In this document: positions 20,847 through 32,372 of the stretch, one piece after another | Numbering within the stretch: the first letter of the stretch is position 1 | How the letters are laid out: each line of letters opens with the position of its first letter | From: Pseudeuparius sepicola | Lineage: Eukaryota; Arthropoda; Insecta; Coleoptera; Anthribidae | Length of the DNA: 64,000 nt | Reading direction: 5' to 3' | Assembly (NCBI GenBank): GCA_963920635.1 | Contig: OY987299.1 | Span: 131,623,373 to 131,687,372, forward strand | Translations under genes and position numbers: made by a program | The notes under the pieces: generated by a model | The model's database searches: none | The model's input: the letters and a program-made list of their open reading frames with translations, nothing else | What the model was told of the DNA's origin: nothing

Positions 20847-21589
20847 TGGTTTTAGATGTAGCGCAGAGGAACGAAATTAATTTATCCATTTCATTTAAAG
20901 TTAAGAACTTTATAAATATGTCGTAGTTTTTCGGATGAATATATAGATATTAAATTTCATGTAAGTATATTTTTGTTGTTTTATTTACTTCTCAAACTAA
21001 ACCCCCCCCCCAAAACTAAATCCTGGCTACGCCCGTGGTCGAGAGGTTATTGAACTTTCCACCTCCACTGCTGACGCTGACGCGAATGGGAACGCCTGAT
21101 TTAAGCGGGCGTGGAAGCTATAGTTGCAGTAGGTTCTTTGTTTAGTTTAGTTTGTTTTGATATCTGCGTTGGTGCGTCGCGCGCGTCGTATCTCGGGCGA
21201 TATGGAAGACAATACGGACATGGACATGCAAATACCGTCAACTTCGGCTGTCGGGAATGACGTTGAAAATGTTAAAGTTGGACAATTAAGTAAGAGTGTG
21301 TGTGAATGTGTAGTGTATGCCTTAATAATAAAGGGATTTTCAACATTAAACTTTGCGGATAAGCTTAATTAATTACAAACGGAAGAGCAAAACCCCCTAT
21401 GAAAAATTTAACCACAAAAATGAATGAATGACTTTCAGAGATATCGCTGTTGTCTATTGAGAATATGATGACGTCATTGGCGAATTCGCAAAAAGTGAAT
21501 CGAATTACATTACAAATAGGTAAGTTTTTAAACATTGCTTCCCTTACTTAAAATGTCACCGCACGCCCCTGTTGGAGACGCAGATGGTG

Positions 21590-22081
21590 GTAAGCGGCAA
21601 GGCAAGATTTGATTAGTTGGTGACATAATTTTGTTTTCTAAAAAATTAGCTAAGTCAAAAGTTTGAATAAATGACCATTTCTCAGTGGTGATTTTTGAAT
21701 TTCCTAATTTTAGTGGTAGAAGTCCTGGATTTTCATTATTGTTATCAAATCTTGGGGTTAAAGCTTCTGCTTCGATGACATACCTACCTTTTGAAGGGAT
21801 AAACTACAGGAAAACAGACAATGCTTTTAATAACAATAAACAAGAATGTAACCTAGCTCAGCAAAAAAATAACAATAAAAATGTGAAATTCACGGCCGGC
21901 AAATGTAAACACATGGGACAGGAAGAAACGAATGTCATCGAGACTAGTGCTACATTTTGGCCACTAGGGCCACCAGGTGGGGCATTGCTTAGCTTGAATT
22001 CCCAATATTTGCTTGGTTCGGCTGACGTGTGGTAAGTAAGCATAGTATTTTCTTGTAGCATTGCATCTAAATCGATAAATA
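21590..22081. other. Unclassified stretch with one uninterrupted frame
   Basis: An open frame on the plus strand (21685-22035) lies between a possible acceptor (TTTCCTAATTTTAG at about 21698-21711) and a possible donor (GTGTGGTAAGTAAG at about 22027). The peptide has no recognised domain and is asparagine/lysine-rich in the middle. An internal exon of an unknown gene is possible, but I do not call it. Confidence 0.2.
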
Positions 22082-22526
22082 ATAGTTATTTATGTACCAA
22101 GGCACTGAAGTTCAACTTTTTATGACTCATGTGGAGTTTAGTTGCTGAGGCCTCTGGCCGAGGCAAATAAACCACATGAAATCGGAAAAAAAAAAGTTTT
22201 ATTAGGCAAGAAAATAATAATAAGGGATCACCCGTCCACGAACCGACTACGCGCGGCGTTGCTTGACTTTACCGATCGCTCTTCCTAGGACAAGTATAAT
22301 GATGTACGGCACCTTCTGACAGAAAAACCAAACTGCTGCTTCTTGTGCAGCCTACACAACAAATCTATTGATTTTCAAATTTACTAAAATATGTATACTG
22401 AAGGATTGCGCTTCTATAGGAAAGTTAAATGAGCCTTTATAGGCCGGGTTTTGAATATTTGGTCACTTTTGACGGGCGATTTCTCCGCGTCTGACGTTTG
22501 ATGTTTACATCTCGCCAAGGCCTACT
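22082..22526. repeat. Inverted partial copy of MITE E
   Basis: Reverse complement of 16975-17498, including GCACTGAAGTTC, the GAGGCCTCTGGCC hairpin loop, AATAATAATAAGGGATCACC and GGCCGGGTTTTGAATATTTG. Both terminal parts of E are missing, and part of the hairpin arm is deleted near 22190. Confidence 0.85.
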
Positions 22527-22549
22527 TCACTTCACTTCACTTCACTTTG
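22524..22549 (+). repeat. CTTCA pentamer microsatellite
   Basis: About five tandem copies of CTTCA/ACTTC at the junction between the MITE E fragment and repeat R. Confidence 0.8.
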
Positions 22550-22757
22550 ACGTGACATGATCTTTGAGAAAGGAGGAAGATTTATCCTCCGAAAGCTCAG
22601 AAAACAAATTTGTTGAAGTTATTTTTTGAGTTACACGTTTAAAGTTTCGTTCGTTCAGTGTTAATAATTTATGAATTTTCGAGGCAACTTGAAAAAGTTG
22701 TCTTTCAATCAGTTTGGTGGCGAAAAACCCAATTAAAAATTAAATGGATCTGTTTGC
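22541..22757. repeat. Dispersed repeat R, copy 2
   Basis: Same ordered blocks as 9838-10025, with an extra ~20 bp (GGCAACTTGAAAAAGTTGTC) that could form a short hairpin. Confidence 0.7.
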
Positions 22758-23896
22758 GCCACAAATAAATTTTAGAAAATAAATTATTTCATACTTTTAG
22801 TCCGTTTTCATTTTATTTTATTATATCTACTTATAGACCTTTTCAAAACGTGGTACCTATATTAAAAAATATATTTGCCTAAATTTTATTATTGACTGCT
22901 TTTTAGTGTTGTGTTTGAAATTTTGTTATCGATTTTAAACATCTTGATGAGATTATGATAGAGACATGTGGCAAATTTCAGATTTATTTTAGTTTCTCGT
23001 CACCTGATCATATTTGAAATAAAAAACTGCCATACCTACCTGTACCAAATAATGTATTAATCTGTTTAATTGTTATTTTTCTGAAAAATAAAATAAGGAA
23101 GGAATCAAAATTAGTGTCACGAGATTTTATTAAAACAAACTAATTCCAGATCTTTCTTAGTTAACAACCTATGGTGCTGGAGATTCTAGTTGTCGCATTC
23201 TTACAAACTGAATAACTAAAGTCTATCCAAGTTACAGAGGCAGTGGATCAAAACATTGTCCACCACGTGACCTATTCTCTTATTGGTCTGGCCGTCATAA
23301 AATGTCAAGTGTTTACGCGGCAAACAGAATGCAGGGCCGGTTCTTCCCTCAGTCGAGTTTCCTGCATATTTTAGATCGGATCGCGGGCAGTATATTCTGT
23401 AAATTTATTTTGCTACTTAATTTAAGGAAATTTATAAAGATCCACGAAAGGTAAAAACACAATTTTTAGAACTTATAAAAGAATTACAAGCCACTGGGAA
23501 TCTCATATTAGTCAGACCCTGGTAATCGATGGCAATGCGGTCATGTGACTTTGTTTATATCTACTGCCGCTGTAACTTGATAGACTATAGCTTTCTTTTC
23601 TGTTGGTTTGTTTGTCATCCTTTCTTCTGAACGCGCGATAATATTATATTACCATCCAGTTCTGAGCTATGTTTAAAGTTTCAAGTCTCTAGCTCATCGG
23701 GAAATTACTTTACAGTCGATTACGATGGATCCATAATCTTTATATGTTGCTGAAATACCACGACTTTTAAATACCTTCTCCATTTTATCGGACGACCGCA
23801 GCAGGAGGCTAGCAAAAACTACGAAGATAGCGAATCATCTATTCCCACGCGTTATTTCTGTTTTTTTTTTGTCCTGGCGCTTAATTCTGATACACA
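22758..23896. other. AT-rich intergenic, no gene recognised
   Basis: No ORF above ~60 codons and no repeat ends that I recognise. Confidence 0.45.
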
Positions 23897-23904
23897 GATC
23901 TGTT

Positions 23905-25035
23905 CACGGGCGTAGCCAGGATTTAGTTTGGGGGGGGGGGGTTAGTTTGAGAAGTAAATAAAACAACAAAAATATACTTACATGAAATTTAATATCTATA
24001 TATTCATCCGAAAAACTACGACATATTTATAAAGTTCTTAACTTTAAATGAAATGGATAAATTAATTTCGTTCCTCTGCGCTAAATCTAAAACCATTAAA
24101 GAAGAAATCTTCGGCTTTTTCTTTTAAATATATCCACTACTTCATCTGCATGAATTTCTGTTCCATAGTGAATGTTCATTAGAGCCAAACCATTAAGTCT
24201 GTTTTCACTTGTAGTGTTTCGTAAATAGTTTTTCAGTCTCCTTAGGCTCGAGAAAGACCTTTCTGGGGTAGCAGTGGATACAGGAATGGTAGCCAAGATT
24301 TGTAGTAATGTGTAAATATTAGGATAAAGGTTTTTATCGCACATATCTAGGCATTCCAAACTAGATTTCGGGGTAGGCAGTCTTCTTATCAGCATGCAAG
24401 GTAGCTGAAGCTTTGATAGCTAAATCCAAATTTGTTTCTTTATTAGAAACCCCTTGACCTTGACTACACCACTTTTTCCAGTAGTCCATACCTTTAGGTT
24501 TATCACCCTTCCTTTTTTTCCCCTCCATTTTTCGACAGTAATAATGATTCACGTATCTATCCTTAACAAGGTCATCGAATAACAGCGCACTAAAATTACT
24601 CACTTACACGGTACACTTAATTCTCTTCACTATTCGTTCACCACTTTTCACTTTTATTCGCTTCGAGTTCGCATGGAACAATACTGCCGTAAGCGCGGCC
24701 ACGCGCCGCGGCGCCGCTTATATAGCAGCCCAGTAGCCGTCCAGAAACTTCCACGAACTTCCACAAAGTTCCGCTCATTTCGACCTAGGGGCGTGGCGAA
24801 TAATCGAGAAACAACGCAAAGTGTCCCTACAATACAAAATAGTTCGGCTGCAACTGCGTCTGCCTCTCGTCAAAAGATGGCGCTAGGCGCTACTATTACT
24901 ACATAATATATTCAAACGTAATAATAATTTAACTCTTCACTCCTCGTATTTTTTCGGTATAATATTAGGTAATATTTTGCTTATTTCGGGGGGGGGGGGT
25001 TGAACCCCCGAAACCCCCCCTTGGCTACGCCCGTG
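23905..25035 (-). mobile_element. hAT family 1, copy 4 (1131 bp)
   Basis: The termini are CACGGGCGTAGCCAGG and TTGGCTACGCCCGTG. The perfect 8-bp TSD GATCTGTT lies at 23897-23904 and 25036-25043. It is the mirror-orientation partner of copy 3, 2.9 kb away, and differs from it at few positions. On the minus strand it contains the decamer/TATA promoter (TATA at about 24717-24724), the small ORF (about 24361-24528) and the hATC fragment (24096-24395). Like copy 3 it lacks the transposase core. Confidence 0.95.
24096..24395 (-). pseudogene. hATC dimerisation-domain fragment (copy 4)
   Basis: 99-codon frame whose translation is identical to that of the copy at 20547-20846, including TPERSFSSLRRLKNYL and LNGLALMNIH. 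Identity between copies in opposite orientations indicates very recent amplification from one deleted founder. Confidence 0.85.
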
Positions 25036-25043
25036 GATCTGTT

Positions 25044-25310
25044 CACTCCATAAGTGTGGTTGTCAGCGCATGTTTTCGAACGACGTTCGCCAGGCCGGCG
25101 AGGTGTTGTCGCGGGCCTGGTTTTCGGTCGAAACCCGTCGCAAAAAAAATCAGGGGCGGCCTGGAAAGGTGTCCCGCGTTAGAAAGTCCGTTACAGCATC
25201 CGCGGCGGTGTATTGTGCAGGTCTGGACAGGTGGGGCCCCGGCCAGCTGCCGGGTGGCGGGATCGGAGGAGGGAGCTGATCCCGATGCTCTCTATTTTTA
25301 GGAATACGCT
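25044..25310. other. GC/CpG-rich patch, no recognised gene
   Basis: Overlapping ORFs in two frames (25056-25301, 25070-25279) reflect composition. No domain found. The patch is an outlier against the AT-rich flanks. Confidence 0.3.
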
Positions 25311-25727
25311 TTCAAAAGGGGATGGTGCAGCGGCTGGCAATTGAAGGCGTTAAGGCCCTCTTAACAGCACTTTACATGGGAAAACGATATTTGAATAATG
25401 GGCTGGTAGGGTTAAATTTCAAAAATTGATTTGATGGTTGCAATGGTGAACTGCAGTCATCTAGTTCCCTAAAAGGCAACTTGTCCAAGACAAATATACA
25501 AAATCTTAAAAATTTGAAAATACTTGAAGATATTTAAGATACTTGTAATCTTCTTTACCGACATCATAATGTATCTGTATCAAAACCACGTGCGGCAACT
25601 TCAGGGTACCTAATTGGTTAGTGATTTGTTGGCAGTAGGTATATGACAGCGTGAAGGCTTAATGTATGATTACCTGCTATCTGCTGGATGAGGCTGGATT
25701 CTGAGAGTAAAACTGCTTGCTTCAAGT

Positions 25728-26988
25728 AGGCCAGGGAAATTACGGTAAAAAAATAACGAAACCTAGACAAAATTCATAACCGCATTTTTATAATGCCATC
25801 ACAAAATATTGGTAGGTAATATAAATGAACGCCAGAATTGTTTTTTATACAAAATAAACATAGGCGTGTGGACGTTTTTTAGAAAAATACATTTTCTTGT
25901 TGTAATAAAGACGGCGTAAATATTAACTGCGAATTTTAAGCTGCATTTATTAGTAAGTAAGGTAGGTATATAAAGTTGAGATTAATAAATTAAACAGATT
26001 ACGTTCGCACAAGTATCCGAATGATGTAAAAATGACATTTTGTGTAATATTTTGTTGGGCAAAAATATTAACTGCGTTTTTAAATGAAACATATTGTTTC
26101 GCCGAAAATCGCATTTTAAAGAAATTTGAAGCTGTCTTTGAGAGCAAAATTATTAACTGGCTGATTTTTGTTAAACTTTGTAAATGGATACTAAGTCTTG
26201 TTAATTTTTTTGAAATTAAACAAAAATGGTAACGGACGTATATTTTTCTTTAAAATTAAATATTAATCGATTTACCTACATGCGCCCTAAACAAAAATGT
26301 TTAATTTCATTATATGTGATTTAATATATATATTGTAAAAAGTTAAACAAAAAAAACAGTTAATATTTTTGCTTTTTCAAAAATAATGACAAGTGACATT
26401 TGACCTATATGCGCCGTAAATAAATGTTTAATTTCGCTATATATGATTCAATATAGTTATATTGTAAAAAGTTAAACAAACAAAAAACAGTTAATATTTT
26501 TGCCTATTCTATACCATTGAGAAGTGACAGCTGACGTACATGCGGCTCAGATAAATGTTTAATTTTGTATAAGTTACATTATATTTGTAAAAGGGAATGA
26601 TCATCTGCAATAAAAACGTAGTTAATATTTTTGCTTTTGCCGAAATAGAAAATTATCCGATTGTTATCTCTCTTTGTCGATCTAAGTTACTTCCCTATTC
26701 TTAAAATGTTTAATTTCTTAATATATGCATAGAATAATCTACTACGCCGTAAATCCTTCTATGTTAGCAAGGGAAGTTTTTTACCTAAAGAGTCTAAAAA
26801 AATCCAGTTAACATTTTTGCTCAAAATTTCTAACGAAAAATAGGTGTTTTTTAAGGTAACTCAAGGTTCCGTTTTTTCAAAATGTTTAATTTTTGGTTTC
26901 TACCAACGTATTTACTTATAACATTGATATGGTAAAACAAAATTGCAGTTAACATTTTTGTCTGGGTCAAATTCTATTTTCCCTGGCC
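25728..26988. mobile_element. Element Q, copy 1: GGCCAGGG termini, 6-bp TSD, recurrent internal boxes
   Basis: The ends are AGGCCAGGGAAAT and ATTTTCCCTGGCC. Flanks TCAAGT and TAAAGT fit a 6-bp duplication with one mismatch. The interior is a succession of units of ~120-190 bp, each with GTTAAYATTTTTGC and then AAATGTTTAATTT (about 26357, 26486, 26615, 26806, 26947). In the left part the boxes lie in the opposite orientation (CAAAAATATTAACTGC at 26059). No coding capacity. A full second copy, inverted, lies at 40054-41263. The superfamily is uncertain; a 6-7-bp TSD occurs in Dada, but I have no transposase to support that. Confidence 0.8.
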
Positions 26989-27429
26989 TAAAGTGTCCCT
27001 GTTGTTAGATACAAAAGCCTGGAGTGTAGGTACCTATATAGGTATCCATTAATAACTTTTATAAAAAATAAATAATGTAAGTACTTACTTAAATCTCACA
27101 GCATTTCCGTATACATATTTTGTTTGTTTGAAAACATATTTTCCATTTAGTGCTTGTGAATGTGACCTATTGAAGTTTAATAATAAGCTGCAGAAAGTAT
27201 GGAATAGAGTTTTGAAAAAGCTTATTCCAACAATCTTCCTATATTATGACAATATATGTGTTATGCACTGATATTATATAATACAATTTAGATCTATTTT
27301 CACCACAAAATAGGACAGTAAAAGTACCAGGGTGGGTAAATTTATATATTTTTAATATTATATTAGGTATTAAATATTCTTGCTTACAAGTTATGTAAAT
27401 GTAGACATTTGACATGATACTATAAGTAC

Positions 27430-27651
27430 CTATATCATGGATATTTATTTGATCTAGATATCTATTTATGTATTTGTCGTCGTCATTATGTTCTTCCTCG
27501 ATAAATTCTTGGTTTTTACAATATTTCTTTTCTTCTTTTTCTGAATTTGGGATGCTAGTTTTGGTGAAAAAAATATGGGGCAGAACGTCAGGTTTTAATT
27601 GAAGGCGAATACGTGGACCTTGTAAGAATTTTCTCCAATTTATTGTGTCTC
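27430..27651 (-). CDS. Candidate THAP-domain C-terminal exon (partial gene)
   Basis: On the minus strand a strong acceptor (TTTCTTTCCTACCCAACTTGCAG) precedes an exon encoding DTINWRKFLQGPRIRLQLKP then DVLPHIF, and a possible donor (ATATAG|GTACTT) closes it after ~74 codons. The NWRKFL...LKPDVLPHIF pattern resembles the end of THAP zinc-finger domains, where an AVPTIF-like box follows the CSxHF motif. The following EEEHNDDD is acidic. The preceding exon with the C2CH motif was not found within reach, so this is a partial call. It could also be a fragment of a THAP-bearing transposon. Flanks are AT-rich and non-coding. Confidence 0.4.
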
Positions 27652-27659
27652 CTGCAAGT

Positions 27660-29484
27660 TGGGTAGGAAAGAAATACATTGAAATAAAATTATAGGTTGG
27701 TATTATATTTAAATAAGTACTTACATTAAAAGGTAATTATTTCGAATTCACTGTTCTTTATTGGCTTGATACAGCAAACAGCGCAAAAAACATAACACGA
27801 ATCACTAACATTTTCAGCAAAGGAATCTAGGAAGTATCTGGTATCTAAATACACATATTATCAATTAGATTTTATACCTATAATAAACCTTTCTATGTTT
27901 TGTAGCTACATTATAAATAAATATTACATAAGTTTATTATTTTGGTAAGCAGATAAATAAGGGCATTTTTGGTTTTAATAGATATAGGTAATAATAATAA
28001 AAGACTTGTTATAATGTTAAAACTAAAATCTCAAAATAAAAATTATTTCAGTTTGAACTGTTTGAAGTTTGAAGTATACCAAAGATAAGTAGTTAGGTTA
28101 TATTTATAAAAATCGAAAATAATTCACAAATAATAACTAGGAAAATTGTGTGATTGTATCTAGCGCCATCTTATGAGAGCCAAAGGAGCAATACCTTAAA
28201 ATTTTGGATTATTTCTTATTTAAAAACTAAGAGGAACTGATGGCAAAAATGAAATATTCCAGAGGAGTCTATTAAACTTCTATTATTCGCCTGCGTGCAG
28301 TTTTCTATATGACCAGACTAGCCCATTGGGATGGGTATTTTGGTTTCAAGAAATTTTTTTTGGGAGGATTACATTTTGAGGCCATTTCCCGTTATATTAT
28401 CTAATTTATTTTTTAAAATTTTGGGTCGTAAAACCTAGGGAATAATAACCAAAGTATTAAAAATCTGAAAAGTAACTAGTTGTAAAGACGCCTGTGAAAA
28501 TTTTGCTCATTTTCCTCAACTAAACCTCAATTGCCAACAACTGATTGAGAGATCTCTACAAGATTCGATTGCTCTGAGTAATGATTTTAATTATAATTGT
28601 CACGTTTCATCAATTTCGGAGAACATAATGTGTAACCTCCAAGTGCAAGTTACACTATTATTATAACTAACTATTAATATTTCGGTTTGAGTCGTTCGGG
28701 AAGGTTATGGCTGCCTTGATGAGCCTAATAAGGGGAAATAGCTGTCGTAGTCTACCTTCTCGAACGATTCAAATATGAAAACACCGGCACATCCATTAGA
28801 ACTTGGATGTTGGTATGATATTACCAGTTGCCGAAATTTATAGCCCCATGAAGCCGCTAACTTTCTTTTTGTAAAAATATATTGGGGACGTGAAATTTTA
28901 TCACTTTTTAATCTTAAAGTCTTGCCAGAGTCTTTCATATTGAAATTATGCATGTTGATATGATTTTCAGTCAGGTTGCTATATGTTTTAAAATGAAATT
29001 CAAAATAGAAGATTCCTCGGAAAAACATAGACATCTCAGCATGAGCCCAAGTTGCTATTATGGTCAAGTTTTTGTTATAAAACTGAGAAAATATGGCATA
29101 CTGTTTACTAATGCTGAAGTACAGTTTATATAGAATGTTATTTAACAATTTACACCATGGTAGTTTGGCATATACGGATAATAAAGTCAACATCATATGG
29201 GAATTTTTTTAAATGCCATGCTCGAAATCAATCTGGCCACGCCGTTTTTATACTCAGGGATACCATTATCCAACCTTGAATAATTTACTCCTTTTAGAAT
29301 TTGTATAAATCACCCTTTAAGTAGGTCCTGACACACACCGACCACAATATTTATTATTGTATAATTTAATACTAATCTTCCTTGATTATACCGAAAGTTT
29401 ATGACCCCACACGCACAACCCACCTAACCTTCTAAGATTTTCCATTATTAGTCTGTTATTCTTCTTCAAAATAACAATAATTGA
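27660..29484. other. AT-rich stretch; one 163-codon ORF without recognised domain
   Basis: The longest frame, 28705-29196 on the minus strand, has no motif I recognise. The segment with TKRKLAASWGYKFRQL looks slightly more protein-like than background, but there is no support for a gene. The rest holds no repeat ends that I can identify. Confidence 0.25.
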
Positions 29485-29764
29485 TTACGCACGGGTTTCC
29501 TGTGATTTACACCAACAGGAGGCGCTGGGACGTGGCTGTACCCACCGATTATCTGTAATAACGACGTAACGTGTCGCTGTTAATATCTCTAGAGCCCGAG
29601 GCGTCCTGAGTGGCAGATGTCTGTCTTTACGTCTACGCACAAAGCCGAGAAGATAAATAATATAACCACGTATTTGACTCATCAAAAAAAAATTAAAAAC
29701 ATTTATTTTGGTACTTGGGAAAACTTATTTCTCTTGATGAGCGGTTATAATTTTGAATTTTGAC

Positions 29765-30045
29765 GCTTATTTCTAGAATACCCTGTATGTTTACGCACGT
29801 GCCACATGAACTTATCATATCTAATGTTGTTAAATCTGGCGGCTTTCCTATGGCCATTTTATGGGACCATTTATTCCAATCCATTTGTTTCCACACTCAT
29901 AATTTAGAAATTCTTTTACAATGTTGGCTTTGTGTGGTGGAGCTCCGTCGTGTTGAAACCACATGGTTCTTCTTAACTGCAATGACACATTTTCCATGAG
30001 AACTGGCAGCTGTAGTTGCCAAATTTTCTTTATTTGCCTCTCCCA
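29765..30045 (-). pseudogene. Mariner-type DDE transposase relic
   Basis: Minus-strand translation from 30045 reads WERQIKKIWQLQLPVLMENV, then LRRTMWFQHDGAPPHKANIV with the second catalytic aspartate context (W-F-Q-x-D-G-A-P-x-H), and later NKWIGINGPIKWP, stop, and after a one-base shift PPDLTTLD, the region before the third acidic residue. These are hallmarks of mariner-family DDE transposases. One stop and at least one frameshift kill it. The N-terminal HTH and first aspartate are not recognised, nor are its TIRs. Confidence 0.8.
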
Positions 30046-30441
30046 AATCTTCTAGGTTGCACATTGCACATGGCTTGTAAGTTTGAGAAGGTTGTAGCTA
30101 CACTTAACTTTTCATCGTCCCTTTTCTTTGGCGTTTAATACCAAACTTGTCACTATCACTATGTAACATTTTACGTGTCGTTTTTCATGACTACCTTGAT
30201 TTTGTTAAGCACGATCTTAGATCTAATAAAAATCTTGACACTTTCAGCACTTCTTCATATGTTTTCACCATGTTTCAAGGCACACTTGATATCTTTTTGT
30301 TGCACTGAAACTTTTATAAAAAGATAACCGATCGTTTTTTCCTATGACAACAATAACATCTAAGTTTCTTTTGGTCGGAGGCGCCAATAACGAAAAATTT
30401 ACGGAATCAGCCACCATTTGAATTAGGGCCCCCATCTTTGA

Positions 30442-30600
30442 TCTTAATTTGACGATCTTAGATCATTTTAAAGATCTAAGATCGTTTAAACGATCTAAAA
30501 TTGTTTTAAAGATCAAAGATCGTTGTAAAGATCTAAGATCGTTTTAAAGATCTAAGATCTTTAATGGATCTAAGATCGTTATAACGATCTAAGATCTTTT
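30442..30600. repeat. GATC-type minisatellite, self-complementary units
   Basis: About eight imperfect units of ~18-20 bp built from GATCTAAGATC or GATCTTAGATC separated by GTTTTAAA or similar. The units are near-palindromic, so the array can pair with itself in many registers. Confidence 0.85.
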
Positions 30601-30903
30601 CCTCATTTGTTTTCGTTCATTTTTGAAACGTTTCTGTGATTTTTTTATACCTATAAAATAATGTTTTATTTTTGAAGAATAAAAAATAGTGCTCTAGGTT
30701 GTTGTAGGAATAAGAGTTTTTGTTTTTATATCTACATAATTGTAAAATATGTTCTCATTTTGATCTCAATTGTTGTAAGTAGTTAGTTTTTTAAACGTTT
30801 CTGTGATTTTTTTTATACAAAATAATGTAGGTAGAAAGGTAGGTATATATTTTTTAGAAGAGTGAATAGTTTTGTACTAACAAGGATTTTTCTTTTTATA
30901 CAT

Positions 30904-31470
30904 ACAGTGTGTCCACGGATAGAGTTCGGATAGGGTGTAAATGACAAAAAAATTTCGAGTTGAAATTTGAGCTTCTGGGGATAAGCCCTGCTTGGTTTGA
31001 AACTAATTTGTGACGTAATTTTACTTTCGAAAAATCACGTATGCCTTGGGAATTTTAAAAAAACTAATTTTTCAAATCAGTAAAGTGCCCTTTCTGTAGG
31101 TTTTACGACAAAATGCTATTAAGGAAACTTGTTCAGAATGAAGAACTGAGTAGGTTTGCGAAATTTCGAAAGTCGAGGCCTACTTTGATTTTTTGGTATT
31201 TTTTCCCACTTTTCTTTAGAAAAGTGCATTTTGTGTAGCTTTCACATTAAAATGTTATTAAGAAAACTGGTTCACAATGAAAACTGGATAGGTGTGAAAA
31301 ATTTCGAAAGCCTAGGTATACTTTGATTTTTTCTGCTAAAAAAATTAAAACGCATAAAAATTAAAGTAGACCTAGGCTGTTGGAATTTTTCACACCTATC
31401 TAGTTTCTCATTGTGAACAAGTTTTCTTAATAACAGTTTTGTCAAAATTAGGAAAAGTATTATTTATACA
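30904..31470. mobile_element. Truncated foldback of the TACAGTGTGTCC family
   Basis: The left end TACAGTGTGTCCACGGATAG at 30904 matches F and G. The palindromic part is 31244-31440 (TGTTATTAAGAAAACTGGTT and its inverse). The right terminus is not found before element H, so the right arm is truncated. Confidence 0.65.
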
Positions 31471-31489
31471 CATCTATATCTATTAACTA

Positions 31490-32321
31490 TACAGGGTGTA
31501 ACTGAACTGACGGTCAAAAATGAAACCACTTATTCTTGGAGTCCAAATAAGGGCACTTCTTCATATATTTTTTTCTCCTACGAGCCATAGTTTTTTTTAT
31601 ACAGAGCGTGGAAGTTTGGAGAAAAATACACATAATATTTCTTAGTATCTCTAGAAGTATATGAGATATTTTCTTCAAACTTGGTGTTTCACGTGAGCAG
31701 ATGAGCCGTCAAACTTAAGGTTGACACGAAGCTTCTGAGGTTCCCAGTTGCGGAGATACAGGGTGTTATTAAAATTAATTATATCAGAAAAATATGAATA
31801 CCCTGTATAATCGCATTTTTTAATTAGTTTTGAATGGTGAATAGAATGGTTAACAAAAAGTATCTCTTACAATTTTTTCATATTCGCAGCCGTTTCTTAA
31901 TTACTTTAAAAGAACGGCAACGCTGCACTGCCGTTCTTTGAAAATAATTAAGAAACGGCTGAGAATATGAAAAAATACTTTTTGTTAACCATTGGATTTA
32001 CCATTCAAAAAAAAATTTTAAAATGCGATTATACAGGGTAATCATATTTTTCTGAACTAATTAATTTTAATAACACCCTGTATCTCTACAACTGGTAGCC
32101 TCAGAAGCTTCATATTAACCTTAAATTTGACAGCTCATCCTCTCATGTGACACGCCAAGTTTGAACAAAATATCTCGTATACTTCTAGAGATACTAAGAA
32201 ATATGTGTATTTTTCTCTAAATTTCTACGCTCTGTATAAAAAAAATAAGGCCCGTAGGAGAAAAAAATATATGAAGAATACGTGGTTTCATTTTTGACCA
32301 TTAGTTCAGTTACACCCTGTA
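31490..32321. mobile_element. Palindromic element H (832 bp)
   Basis: Ends TACAGGGTGTAACTGAACTG and its inverse at 32321. Arms pair to an axis near 31920, where GAACGGCAACGCTG faces CACTGCCGTTC. The left arm has an extra ~25 bp (near 31540). Flanked by TA. Non-coding. Confidence 0.88.
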
Positions 32322-32372
32322 TAATATCATGAATTTTGTTCAAAGACCTTAGATCTGATCTATGGTCTACAC

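Larger units (their letters stand above)
19914..21037 (+). mobile_element. hAT family 1, copy 3, near full length of the non-autonomous form (1124 bp)
   Basis: The ends are CACGGGCGTAGCCAAGG and TCCTGGCTACGCCCGTG. The TSD GTCGAGAG (19906-19913, 21038-21045) is perfect, and the uninterrupted target is visible in the sister copy at about 33667 (AGTCGAGAGG). From 5' to 3': G/C tract, a promoter with three decamers (20171-20200) and TATATAAG (20218-20225), a splice-donor-like GTAAGT (20335), a small ORF (20414-20581), the hATC fragment (20547-20846) and an AT-rich tail. The transposase core between the small ORF and hATC is missing. Confidence 0.95.
19617..21571 (+). mobile_element. hAT family 2, copy 1, carrying a family 1 insertion
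   Basis: TIRs CAGGGGCGTGCAGTC and CAGGGGCGTGCGGTG are inverse at the two ends. The perfect 8-bp duplication TTGGAGAC (19609-19616 and 21572-21579) marks it as hAT. A family 1 element (19914-21037) with its own TSD GTCGAGAG splits it. Without the insert it is ~830 bp and matches 33266-34239. Downstream of the insert, 21202 begins a short reading frame starting MEDNTDMDMQIPSTS, followed after ~80 bp by AATTAAGTAAG, a good splice-donor match, so this is probably the 5' end of a deleted transposase gene. Confidence 0.93.

Noticed and set aside
21685..22035. Possible internal exon of a host gene
   Set aside because: Plausible splice sites but no recognisable protein and no neighbouring exons. Kept only as an unclassified stretch.
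28705..29196. 163-codon minus-strand ORF
   Set aside because: No domain, no splice or promoter support, AT-rich composition. Plausible chance frame.
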